A stretch of DNA of 64,000 bases from Bacillus sp. SD088 (GTDB lineage: Bacteria > Bacillota > Bacilli > Bacillales > Bacillaceae_C). The notes beneath the pieces were generated by a model, which saw only the letters and a list, made by a program, of their open reading frames with translations, did not search any database and had not been told where the DNA came from. Positions 33,401 to 41,499 of this stretch are shown here, piece after piece; the first letter of the stretch is position 1, and each line of letters starts with the position of its first letter. A program made the translations under genes and the position numbers. The DNA lies in the NCBI RefSeq assembly GCF_017355205.1, contig NZ_JADIJK010000017.1, positions 47,412 through 111,411 of the forward strand, in the 5' to 3' direction.

Positions 33401-34539
33401 GTAAAAAAATTCCAGTGACAGTTTTAAGTGGTTTTCTTGGGGCCGGTAAAACATCACTGCTTAATCATTTGCTTGAAAATCAGCAAGGGTTAAAAATAGC
33501 GATTATTGTTAACGATATGAGCGAGATTAATGTGGATGCAAGGCTCGTAAAAGAAGGTGGCTTTATCAGAACAGAAGAAAATATGGTGGAAATGACAAAC
33601 GGCTGTATATGCTGCACCTTACGGGAAGATTTGATCGTAGAGTTAGAGAAATTAGCAAGGATGGATATTGATTATGTATTAATAGAATCAAGTGGTGTAT
33701 CGGAACCGATCCCGGTAGCGCAGAGCTTTGTATATGCTGACGAAGAATTAGGAGTTGACCTGCAGACTCTTTTCCAGATTGATACTATGGTAACTGTTGT
33801 GAATGGGCAACAGTTCTGGGAGGACTATCGATCCGAGGATTTGCTAATGGATCGGAAAATGCATGTATCTGAGGACGACGAAAGAGGGATTGTTGATTTA
33901 CTAATTGATCAAATTGAATTCGCCAATGTGATTGTTTTAAATAAAGTAGATAAGATTTCGGATGAGGAGATTACGGAGTTAAAGCATTTACTCTATACGT
34001 TAAATCCGGAAGCGAAAATCATTCCGGCCACATTGGGCCAAATCGATCCAGTACAAGTACTGAATACCGGCCAGTTTGATTTTGAAAAGGCCAGTCAAGG
34101 AGCAGGCTGGATCAAAGAATTAAATGAGGAGCATATACCAGAAACCGAAGAGTACGGGATCAGTTCCTTTGTCTATAGATGCAGAAAGCCATTTCACCCA
34201 GAGCGATTTCAACAATGGTTGGAGAATTGGCCATCAACAATACTGCGGGCAAAAGGCTTCTTCTGGCTAGTAACAAAAAATGATGTAGCTGGATTCTTGT
34301 CCCAAGCAGGATCAATGATAATTCTAGAAGACGCCGGCAGATGGTTAGCCAGTTATTCTCAAGAAGAACAGGAGGAACTAAAAGCAGAAGATCCAGATTC
34401 GTTTGTAGACTGGGATGAGGAAACAGGCGACCGAATGACAGAACTCGTTTTTATTGGCAGTAATATGGATAAGCAACATATTATCGATTCGTTAAAGCAA
34501 TGTTTAGTGACAGAAGAAGAAATGGAAAAAGTAGTGTAA
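33397..34539 (+). CDS. COG0523 GTPase, second ZagA/YciC-like paralogue
   Basis: 380 aa. G1 GFLGAGKTS, GCICCTLREDL, ESSGVSEPIPVAQSF, NKVD, and the C-terminal domain with ETEEYGISSFVYRCRKPF and LVFIGSNMD. Highly similar to the broken copy at 31639, with its own intact C-terminal helix (HIIDSLKQCLVTEEEM), so it may have taken over that function. ATG in a 4-base overlap with dcd. Predicted cytoplasmic zinc-delivery GTPase, last gene of the island. Confidence 0.9.
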   Translation: MSKKIPVTVLSGFLGAGKTSLLNHLLENQQGLKIAIIVNDMSEINVDARLVKEGGFIRTEENMVEMTNGCICCTLREDLIVELEKLARMDIDYVLIESSGVSEPIPVAQSFVYADEELGVDLQTLFQIDTMVTVVNGQQFWEDYRSEDLLMDRKMHVSEDDERGIVDLLIDQIEFANVIVLNKVDKISDEEITELKHLLYTLNPEAKIIPATLGQIDPVQVLNTGQFDFEKASQGAGWIKELNEEHIPETEEYGISSFVYRCRKPFHPERFQQWLENWPSTILRAKGFFWLVTKNDVAGFLSQAGSMIILEDAGRWLASYSQEEQEELKAEDPDSFVDWDEETGDRMTELVFIGSNMDKQHIIDSLKQCLVTEEEMEKVV

Positions 34540-34551
34540 AACTTTGCCACT

Positions 34552-34795
34552 GATAAAAGGAACCACTTCTCTACGGCTAGCGCCCTAATAGTCTTTATCA
34601 GATTAAAACACAGGAAAGTGGTTCATAGGGGTGTCTATGAACCTAAATTTAGGTGAAAAACCAGAAAAGTGGTTCGTAGAGAGGGTCTACGACCCAAAAA
34701 ACAGATTAAAAAGCAGGAAAGTGGTTCATAGAAGTGTCTTGTCTATGAACCAAAAATTAGGATGAAAAATCCGAAAAGTGGTTCATAGGAGCGGA
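34552..34795 (+). repeat. About 52-bp tandem hairpin repeats with compensatory changes
   Basis: Three full hairpins and one half. GGTTCATAG/CTATGAACC (34620-34643), GGTTCGTAG/CTACGACCC (34671-34695), GGTTCATAG/CTATGAACC (34723-34751), then a lone GGTTCATAG at 34780. Each is preceded by GAAAAGTG or GGAAAGTG. The A-T pair in the stem of the outer copies is G-C in the middle copy. Situated after the last zinc-island gene. Confidence 0.8.
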
Positions 34796-34883
34796 TTGTT
34801 AGGGGCTACATTTATATCACAAATATGCTATCTAAAAAAGTCCGACTAATCAAATCCTGAGCATTAGAAAGTTTTATTACATA

Positions 34884-34931
34884 TTGACAGTATAAATGCA
34901 GAATGTTATTATCATTTTATAAAATGATAAT
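34884..34931 (+). promoter_or_regulatory. Promoter with 24-bp palindromic operator
   Basis: TTGACA (34884-34889), 17 bases, TATTAT (34907-34912). A perfect 24-base palindrome, ATTATCATTTTA followed by TAAAATGATAAT (34908-34931), covers the -10 and start point. A repressor site for the efflux gene; Fur cannot be excluded because GATAAT half-sites are present. Confidence 0.7.
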
Positions 34932-34981
34932 GAATTTAAAATGAGTTCAATGGTGAGTGTCATAAAGAGGAGAATGTTCTG

Positions 34982-36178
34982 ATGTTTAAGGTTAGTAAGA
35001 TAAATACATTATTTCTTTTAATGATTTGTGTGTTTATCGCTACGGCTGCATTTGGTTTGCTTATCCCAATATTACCGACCTTTATGGAGAAATTTAATTC
35101 AAATGGACAAATGATGGGATTATTAGTTGCTACTTACGGTATTATTCAGTTATTTTTATCTCCCATTGCTGGACGGTTTGCTGATCGCTATGGCCGAAAA
35201 AGAATTATCGAGATTGGTTTAATTTGTCTTACTTTATCTCAATTGTTCTTTGCTTTTTCTTTTCATTTTTGGTTGCTTTTTTTGGGAAGGTTTTTAACTG
35301 GTATTGCAGTCTCCCTGTTAATTCCCGGTGCTATGGCATGTATTATTGATATAACGACAGAAGAAGAACGTGCTAAGGGGTTAAGTTTCCTTAATGCTTC
35401 CATATCATTTGGTTTTGTCATAGGTCCTGGTATTGGGGGTTTTCTAACAACGTATGGTTTATATGTACCTTTTTATTTTGCAGCTGTTATCTCCTTTGTT
35501 TCCTTTTTACTGTCCTTTTTTTTACTTCCTGAAACGTTAGAAAAAAAGACGGAGATGACGAAAGCGGACACCGTTTCACCCCAACCAATGGTACAGCAAA
35601 TATTACGCTCCATTCGGGTACCTTACGTTGTTCCGTTGCTTTTGGTATTTCTCTATAGTGTATCTTTATACATTTTTGAAGCAATTTTTGGACTGTTTGT
35701 TGACAAACAATTCGGCTATACGGCAAAGGATATTGCAATGGTAATTACAATTGCAGCATTTGTAAGTGTTATGGTGCAACTGTTATTAACGAATAAACTG
35801 GTCTCCCTCTTTGGTGAATCGAAGGTTATAAACGGAACAATGATAGCTGGTGGGGTTAGTTTTTTATTTCTCTTGTTCACCACACGCTTTTGGACTATCT
35901 TATTGTTGACTTGTTTACTATATACAGCAACTTCCATTCTGCGTCCAGTTATCAATACAGTGCTATCCAAATTAGCTAATAATGAGCAAGGATTTATTGC
36001 GGGTATGAACAATGCATATGTAAGCCTAGGAAGTGTAGTAGGGCCTATATTAGGAGGAATTTTATTTGATATTAACACTTATTTCCCTTATGTAATAGGA
36101 GTATTAGCCTTTTTGGCTGGTACAGTGCTTTTAACATGGAAACATAGATCCTTTATACCAACAAGATCTAAATCGTGA
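34982..36178 (+). CDS. MFS multidrug efflux transporter (Bmr/NorA/TetA-like)
   Basis: 398 aa, twelve predicted helices. Motif A GRFADRYGRKR follows helix 2 and the antiporter-type motif C GFVIGPGIGGFL lies in helix 5, which marks the 12-helix drug:proton antiporter group. AAGAGGAGAA precedes ATG 34982. Controlled from a consensus promoter with a 24-base palindrome over the -10. No regulator is adjacent. The drug range cannot be predicted. Confidence 0.88.
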   Translation: MFKVSKINTLFLLMICVFIATAAFGLLIPILPTFMEKFNSNGQMMGLLVATYGIIQLFLSPIAGRFADRYGRKRIIEIGLICLTLSQLFFAFSFHFWLLFLGRFLTGIAVSLLIPGAMACIIDITTEEERAKGLSFLNASISFGFVIGPGIGGFLTTYGLYVPFYFAAVISFVSFLLSFFLLPETLEKKTEMTKADTVSPQPMVQQILRSIRVPYVVPLLLVFLYSVSLYIFEAIFGLFVDKQFGYTAKDIAMVITIAAFVSVMVQLLLTNKLVSLFGESKVINGTMIAGGVSFLFLLFTTRFWTILLLTCLLYTATSILRPVINTVLSKLANNEQGFIAGMNNAYVSLGSVVGPILGGILFDINTYFPYVIGVLAFLAGTVLLTWKHRSFIPTRSKS

Positions 36179-36281
36179 GAACAAATTATTTAATAAAAAC
36201 TAATGGGGGAATCTTTCGCATTTAATCAAACAAAAGGTTCTCTCATTTATTCTATTATATGGAAACGAATTCAGCTTACAT

Positions 36282-36410
36282 GTGAGAAAATGGAAGATAT
36301 GTAAAATTTGTGGTTCATGATTAAGCGGTCATCCAGATATTGATTTTGACTCTTTAGAAGAACAAGAACCCGAATATATAGAAGAAAAAAGAGAAGTTAT
36401 TAAGGAGTGA
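36282..36410 (+). pseudogene. Small CxxC protein gene with internal TGA
   Basis: From GTG 36282 the frame reads VRKWKICKICGS, then TGA, then LSGHPDIDFDSLEEQEPEYI and EEKREVIKE to the stop at 36408. The CKIC pair followed by an acidic tail looks like a small zinc-ribbon protein. The stop gives a broken gene; it abuts the kinase-like gene at 36415. Confidence 0.4.
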
Positions 36411-36414
36411 GGTA

Positions 36415-36948
36415 TTGTCCAATTTTGAAGAAAATGTAAAAGACATATTAAGACAAATAACTTCAAATCCATGCATTATTATGACGTGTGGTGTAGCGGG
36501 TTCAGGGAAGACCACATTCGCACAACGTATGGAAACAGAAGGGTTTGTACGTCTTTCAATTGATGAAGAGATTTGGAAGGTTAATGGACGTTATGGAATA
36601 GATTATCCTGTAGAGAAATATGGAGATTATCAAATTGAAGCTGAAAGAAGGCTTCGACATCAATTGATACGTCTAATTCAGGATAAACGAGAGGTTGTTA
36701 TTGATTTTAGTTTTTGGCAAAAAGCCAAGCGAGATAGATACAAACAGCTAATTGAAGAAGCTGGGGGTGAGTGGAAACTTATTTATTTGAAAGTTAGCCC
36801 TGAAATTATTCGCAAACGGTTGGATATACGGAGTAAAAGATTTGATGCAAATGCAGCATTTCCTATCACGGAAGATACTTTAACTTCTTACTTAAACGGA
36901 TTTGAAGTGCCTTCATGCGAGGGGGAAATAGTTATAGAGTCAATATAA
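36415..36948 (+). CDS. P-loop kinase-like ATPase (AAA_33/zeta-type)
   Basis: 177 aa. Walker A CGVAGSGKTTFAQRM at residues 24-38, a LSIDEEIWK segment, VIDFSFWQKAKRDRYKQLIE, and IYLKVSPEIIRKRLDIR with the lid arginines. This is the compact kinase fold used for small molecules or, in zeta toxins, nucleotide sugars. No antitoxin partner is next to it. TTG start behind AAGGAGTGAGG. Substrate unknown. Confidence 0.8.
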   Translation: MSNFEENVKDILRQITSNPCIIMTCGVAGSGKTTFAQRMETEGFVRLSIDEEIWKVNGRYGIDYPVEKYGDYQIEAERRLRHQLIRLIQDKREVVIDFSFWQKAKRDRYKQLIEEAGGEWKLIYLKVSPEIIRKRLDIRSKRFDANAAFPITEDTLTSYLNGFEVPSCEGEIVIESI

Positions 36949-37098
36949 AAAGTAATCTTTAATAGGACGAAAGGGTGTATCTTAAACATAAGGAATACAA
37001 TAACCTAAAAGGAATTGTCTTCTATGTGATTTCCTTCATCGGGTTACTGGTTAAATAAACCATCGATGATTAGCTATATAAATTGGAGGAGATACAAG

Positions 37099-37491
37099 AT
37101 GAGTTTTCAAATTATGACTGGAGATCAAGAGTTACGATTAAATATTTCGGGTTGGACAGCGGCTTTGACCTTGAGGAAAGAGATCAAAATACCTTATAGC
37201 TCAATTGAAGAAATTCGGGTGGGGAAATTTCATTTTCCGTGGGCAGCGGCTATAAAGAGAACAGGTATCACAACAACTGGCTATAAAGCTGGAATATTTA
37301 TAATTGAAGATAAGAAATATTTTTTAGCCTATCATCACGCAGATCAAGTAGTCATGCTTCAATTAAAAGGATGTGAGTTTGATCATGTTGTATTTGAAAG
37401 CGAAAATCCTAAACAAGTGGTACACGAAATGATGAGAAATTGTCCTTCAATCAATCTTAAAGAGAATGCGCAAAGAGAGGATGAAATATAA
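37099..37491 (+). CDS. Bacterial PH-domain-like protein
   Basis: 130 aa, no membrane segment. Beta-rich pattern LRLNISGWTAALTLRKEIKI, PYSSIEEIRVG, GIFIIEDKKYFLAYHH, followed by a C-terminal helix PKQVVHEMMRNC, as in small bacterial PH-like proteins. ATG 37099 behind GGAGGAGAT. The next gene starts 17 bases on. Function unknown. Confidence 0.6.
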   Translation: MSFQIMTGDQELRLNISGWTAALTLRKEIKIPYSSIEEIRVGKFHFPWAAAIKRTGITTTGYKAGIFIIEDKKYFLAYHHADQVVMLQLKGCEFDHVVFESENPKQVVHEMMRNCPSINLKENAQREDEI

Positions 37492-37508
37492 TCGAAAAAC
37501 TCACTCCC

Positions 37509-37973
37509 ATGCTAATTTTTATTGCATCACTGGGCTCCGGGTTGATTGCTGGATTGTTCTTTGCATTTTCGGCATTTGTTATGAAGGCTCTCCAACGACT
37601 TTCTCCAGAACAAGGGATTTCAGCAATGCAGTCCATAAATAGCGCTGTGCTAAATCGGCTATTTTTTACAGTGTTTATGGGGACATCTCTTGTTTGTATC
37701 ATACTGGTGATTATTTCATTATTAAATTGGCAAGAGCCCAATGCCATTTATATATTTGCTAGTAGTTTGTTTTATCTTTTGGGAAGTTTGCTGGTTACGG
37801 CGGTATGTAATGTTCCACTAAATGATGCATTAGCTAATATAATAGCTACAGATGCAGAAAGTTTGGCGCTATGGGAAGATTACTATTTAAAATGGACAGC
37901 TTGGAACCATGTTCGGACCATTTCAAGTTTGGTCTCATTAGCACTATTCGTCTTCGTTCTTTGGCGAATTTAG
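37509..37973 (+). CDS. DUF1772 (anthrone oxygenase-like) membrane protein
   Basis: 154 aa with four hydrophobic segments. GLFFAFSAFVMKALQRL in helix 1 and the W...W..WNHVRTISS near the end mark DUF1772. The ATG at 37509 has a poor ribosome site; AGAGGATG at 37475 would suit an earlier non-standard start in the frame. Follows the PH-like gene closely and is probably co-transcribed. Enzymatic role unproven. Confidence 0.75.
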   Translation: MLIFIASLGSGLIAGLFFAFSAFVMKALQRLSPEQGISAMQSINSAVLNRLFFTVFMGTSLVCIILVIISLLNWQEPNAIYIFASSLFYLLGSLLVTAVCNVPLNDALANIIATDAESLALWEDYYLKWTAWNHVRTISSLVSLALFVFVLWRI

Positions 37974-38221
37974 AACAATGGAATGGGGGTAAGGCATTAT
38001 ATGAGTTTCGAGGATTTTATCATGTCCATATAGTCAAAACAATTGGCTTTCGTGAACAAATGCCAAACAGAACGTGAATATACTACATTAATAATAAGAC
38101 TAGCTCATAGAAGGTTAGAGATTGAACAGGTTTGAAATTGCTTCTCGCTACCTGTACACAGAGGGAAATATTAGGAATATAGTTATAGTGATGGATGTTC
38201 CGGAAAAGGAGTGATGTTTAA

Positions 38222-38848
38222 ATGCTAGAGTTTTCAACTTTAGGAACATTTGTTGTAGTGGTTTTAGGCTTGTTTTTGGTACCTGGTCCTGCGGTGCTTT
38301 TAACTACATCCAGCACGATACGAGGAGGTAGAAAAACAGGGATACTGACAGGTTTTGGCATTGCAACAGGTGATTTCATACATACAATGTTTGCTGCTAT
38401 GGGGCTTTCTACCATTTTGATGACTTCAGCTACTGCATTTAACCTTGTCAAATATGCTGGGGCAGTTTATTTGATTTATATGGGGCTTAAAGCTATTGCA
38501 GAAAAGCCTAATAAGCAAGTCCTTCCTTCCGTTTCAAAGGCATCAAGTCTTCAAACATATAGCCAAGCCGTATTGGCAGAGGTATTGAATCCAAAAACGG
38601 CTATTTTCTTTTTAGCTTTTCTACCACAGTTTGTCCATCCTGAAAAGGGTTCTGTGATTGTACAATTTTTATTGCTAGGTATGATATTTGTGATCATGAG
38701 CTGTCTTTACACAACCTTGATTGCTATCAGTGTTCGCCCCATTGGCCGTTTGATGAAGCGAACTGCCGAACTTGGACAATGGAGCGGAAAATTTGCAGGT
38801 TTGATTTATATTTGGTTAGGTGTAAAAGTAGCCTTTCAACAGCGATAA
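38222..38848 (+). CDS. LysE/RhtB-family amino-acid exporter
   Basis: 208 aa with six hydrophobic segments. VPGPAVLLTTSSTIRGGRKTG matches the LysE N-terminal motif, and GAVYLIYMGLKAI and EVLNPKTAIFFLAFLPQFV match the next two. AAAGGAGTG precedes ATG 38222. Exports amino acids or derivatives; substrate not predictable. Monocistronic. Confidence 0.9.
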   Translation: MLEFSTLGTFVVVVLGLFLVPGPAVLLTTSSTIRGGRKTGILTGFGIATGDFIHTMFAAMGLSTILMTSATAFNLVKYAGAVYLIYMGLKAIAEKPNKQVLPSVSKASSLQTYSQAVLAEVLNPKTAIFFLAFLPQFVHPEKGSVIVQFLLLGMIFVIMSCLYTTLIAISVRPIGRLMKRTAELGQWSGKFAGLIYIWLGVKVAFQQR

Positions 38849-38872
38849 AAAAATCGTATGTGATCATGGAAA

Positions 38873-38947
38873 TTGCGTCTGATCGCCATTATTGGCGGAG
38901 GAACAGCGGGAATCAACACGGCTGAGGCTTCTGAAGAAAAAGTGTAG
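38873..38947 (+). pseudogene. Scrap of a flavoprotein dinucleotide-binding motif
   Basis: Reads LIAIIGGGTAGINTAEASEE and then a stop. The IIGGGTAG fold start of NAD(P)/FAD proteins is clear, but nothing else of the gene remains. Confidence 0.45.
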
Positions 38948-39007
38948 GCTTATCGATTGAATAGCCGGTTGTTCTGGCTAGTGCTTTCGTTTGTCCATTT
39001 TTTATGG

Positions 39008-39371
39008 TTTAGGAAACTATAAAATTCTTGGCTGTGGATAACTGTTTACAATGCGGCTTGACATCCAGCTCCAGCGCCCAGCGACTAGCAAACTTTCAGC
39101 TTCTGCTTGCGTAAGTCAACATCGGCTCATGCTTCGCCGTGTATCCTTTATCTCAGGGCTACAGGATGTAGGTCAGAACAGCGTTGCGACGTACAGGAGG
39201 TACTAGTGCAGACGAAGCGACAGGAAGTCGCGTTTGAGTCTGCCGCCAGGACGGCGCATTTTTAGCTGTTCATCCTTACTATGAAAGTTTGTACGTCGCT
39301 AAACGGGCGCTTGCGCTTTTGTTCTTACCTTGTCCGATTGTTAAGGAGTTTCTCAACGGATCGGACAAGGT
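39008..39371 (+). repeat. AAGGAAACTATA ... GGGCGCTTGCGC element with AGGAN-loop hairpins
   Basis: Same opening and closing modules as 28886-29075, but carrying three hairpins with loops AGGAT (CTAC/GTAG, 39159-39171), AGGAG (GTAC/GTAC, 39191-39203) and AGGAA (GCGAC/GTCGC, 39217-39231). It ends near a long stem, CCTTGTCCGAT pairing with ATCGGACAAGG at about 39329-39370. Confidence 0.75.
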
Positions 39372-39502
39372 GAATTGATCTTCTTTTGTTGTATTTATAT
39401 GCTAATACATTGACTACTTTTTCGGAGAATTTTACCATCGTATCGACACGATCATAACAAATTCCCCCTATCCCTCCCGATCTAACCAAAATTTGAAAGA
39501 AA

Positions 39503-41311
39503 TCAATGAGATATCAATCCATTCTCTAAACACTTTTCTACAGCCTGGTCACGATTGCTTACACCAAGTTTCGCATACATTTCGGACGCATAGTTCCTAA
39601 CTGTACCCTCCGATAAATAAAGTCTGGCGGCAATGGCCTTATAACGCATACCCTTGGCTAAATAGCGAATAATTTCAATTTCTCGAGATGTCAGGCCATA
39701 ATCATTTTTGGCATGTTTACCACCTGTAACATTTTGCTCCTTCAATTTTTCAAACACCTGATTAGCAATTTCATGGTAGATAATGGTATCTCCACGGTGA
39801 ATGAAATGAAGGGTATCAATGAGCTCTTTTGCTTGAATAGACTTAAGTAAATAGCCATTTGCTCCTTTTTGCAGTGCCTCTACCGCTTGATCGATATTCT
39901 CAAAAGATGAGAGAATAACAAACTTGATCATGGAATTCTTTTCCTTTATTGCTTCCATCGCTTCTATTCCGTTCATATTAGCCATATTTACATCCATAAG
40001 TACGATATCGGGCTGGGTGTGGTTACATAATGATAAGGCATCCTCTCCAGATTCAGCTATACCGACAATTTGCAGTTGATTGTGACTCTCCAAATTTGTC
40101 TTCAACCCATCCAAAATGCCAGGTTGATCATCTACTAGGATTACCCTGAGTGTGTCGGTATTGGCTTCGCTATTTCTTGGAATGGTGCAGATCAACACCG
40201 TTTCTTCCATATTGTCTGTATGTATGGATAAATTTCCTTGCAAAGCCTGCAGTCTTTCTTTCATCGCACCTAAGCCAAAACCGAGCTCAATTTTTTTCTC
40301 TCGTTTCAATACGCCATTATCTTCAACTTGTAAGCGTAACTCCAAGTTGTCGAAATATAGAGATACTCTGATTTCACTTGCGCGCCCATGTCTAACAGCG
40401 TTTGTTAATGCTTCCTGAATGCAACGAATGATTGTTAATTTAACTTCCTTTGATAAGCTATATTCATCTCCAAAACATCGAAACTTTACAGAGATATCCG
40501 TACTCTCCATAAATTTGTCCACTAACTGTTTTACATTTTGAATAAGGGGTAGCTCCACTGTCGACGGTTCCAACTGGTGTACAAGTTTTCGCATGTCTTT
40601 TAAACCGTCATGTGCCGCATTCAGTAAAACATTTAGCTTACGTATAACCTTTTCATCTGTCAATGAAGAACGGATCGACTCCATCCCCATGATCATCGTT
40701 GTAAAGGTATGACCGACTGTATCATGTAATTCCCGTGATAAACGATTCCGTTCCTCCAGTAATGTGAGTTGCTCCACCTGGTGCACATATTGTTCAAGCA
40801 CACTGTTTTGCTTACGTATGAGTAAGCCTTGCTTATGATTGGTTACAAGTAGCTGAAAAGCATATCCAAGTCCAAATGCCACACCATAATTTGATATTAA
40901 ACGAAGAACGGTGTCAGTCAAAGATTGATCGGTGACGATCCCAATGGTAAAGGGAATGACTACAATAGTTAAGGGGCCAGACCAAATATAGACCCTTTGG
41001 ATACTGTAAAAACCTATTACAAAAGCAATCGGAATAAACTGCCATATTGAATCAGGAAGAAGGAAAGCCAAAATAATGCAATAACCACCCGAAATAATAA
41101 TCTCTGTAAGGATGAAATATCTTCTGTAAAATTGCTGGATTAAAAATGGAATTGAAAAGACAATGAATGGCAATCCAAACAGAATCCAAAGTGGGAATGA
41201 TAAAACGTTATGAAATTCCCATAAACCGATTAGGACAGAGAGTAACCAAATGGAGCGAACAGCAAATACCATCCAGTCATACCAGTACCACTTTTTGATG
41301 ATGTCATACAT
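39503..41311 (-). CDS. Fused NarL-type histidine kinase and response regulator
   Basis: 602 aa single polypeptide. About six hydrophobic segments over residues 10-160; a coiled linker; HisKA_3 with LLEERNRLSRELHDTVGHTF (phospho-His in ELHDT); HATPase_c with IQEALTNAVRHG and GFGLGAMKERL; directly afterwards a receiver with DDQPG, phosphoacceptor in IVLMDVNMANMNG and lysine in LLKSI; then a LuxR-type helix-turn-helix (LTSREIEIIRYLAKGMRYKA). NarL-type pairs are normally two proteins. Keeping a DNA-binding output on a membrane kinase would hold the regulator at the membrane. ATG 41311 behind GCGGGG; the longer start has no site. Divergent from the sensor-domain gene. Confidence 0.9.
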   Translation of the reverse strand: MYDIIKKWYWYDWMVFAVRSIWLLSVLIGLWEFHNVLSFPLWILFGLPFIVFSIPFLIQQFYRRYFILTEIIISGGYCIILAFLLPDSIWQFIPIAFVIGFYSIQRVYIWSGPLTIVVIPFTIGIVTDQSLTDTVLRLISNYGVAFGLGYAFQLLVTNHKQGLLIRKQNSVLEQYVHQVEQLTLLEERNRLSRELHDTVGHTFTTMIMGMESIRSSLTDEKVIRKLNVLLNAAHDGLKDMRKLVHQLEPSTVELPLIQNVKQLVDKFMESTDISVKFRCFGDEYSLSKEVKLTIIRCIQEALTNAVRHGRASEIRVSLYFDNLELRLQVEDNGVLKREKKIELGFGLGAMKERLQALQGNLSIHTDNMEETVLICTIPRNSEANTDTLRVILVDDQPGILDGLKTNLESHNQLQIVGIAESGEDALSLCNHTQPDIVLMDVNMANMNGIEAMEAIKEKNSMIKFVILSSFENIDQAVEALQKGANGYLLKSIQAKELIDTLHFIHRGDTIIYHEIANQVFEKLKEQNVTGGKHAKNDYGLTSREIEIIRYLAKGMRYKAIAARLYLSEGTVRNYASEMYAKLGVSNRDQAVEKCLENGLISH

Positions 41312-41358
41312 AATAGAACCCCGCTTATTTAGTGTTGTGATCATCACTATTTTACTAC

Positions 41359-41412
41359 AAGGCATTATGAATATCAGTCATGAAAACAAATGACAAAATG
41401 TCACTATGCCTT
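41359..41412. promoter_or_regulatory. Nested palindromes between the fused kinase and the sensor-domain gene
   Basis: TGACA-AAA-TGTCA (41391-41403) lies inside a wider dyad AAGGCAT (41359-41365) / ATGCCTT (41406-41412); GTCAT/ATGAC (41377-41394) overlaps. A plausible binding site for the LuxR-type output domain encoded next door. Confidence 0.55.
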
Positions 41413-41499
41413 ATGACGTGAAGTATGGATAATGAAATACGCATGGGATATACGGAATCTAATATTATTCCATTATTAAAAGAAAAGGTGGTTTTTTAT

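Noticed and set aside
36415..36948. Zeta-type toxin of a toxin-antitoxin pair
   Set aside because: P-loop kinase motifs fit, but there is no epsilon-like antitoxin next to it; the upstream fragment is a broken CxxC protein, so toxin function is unsupported.
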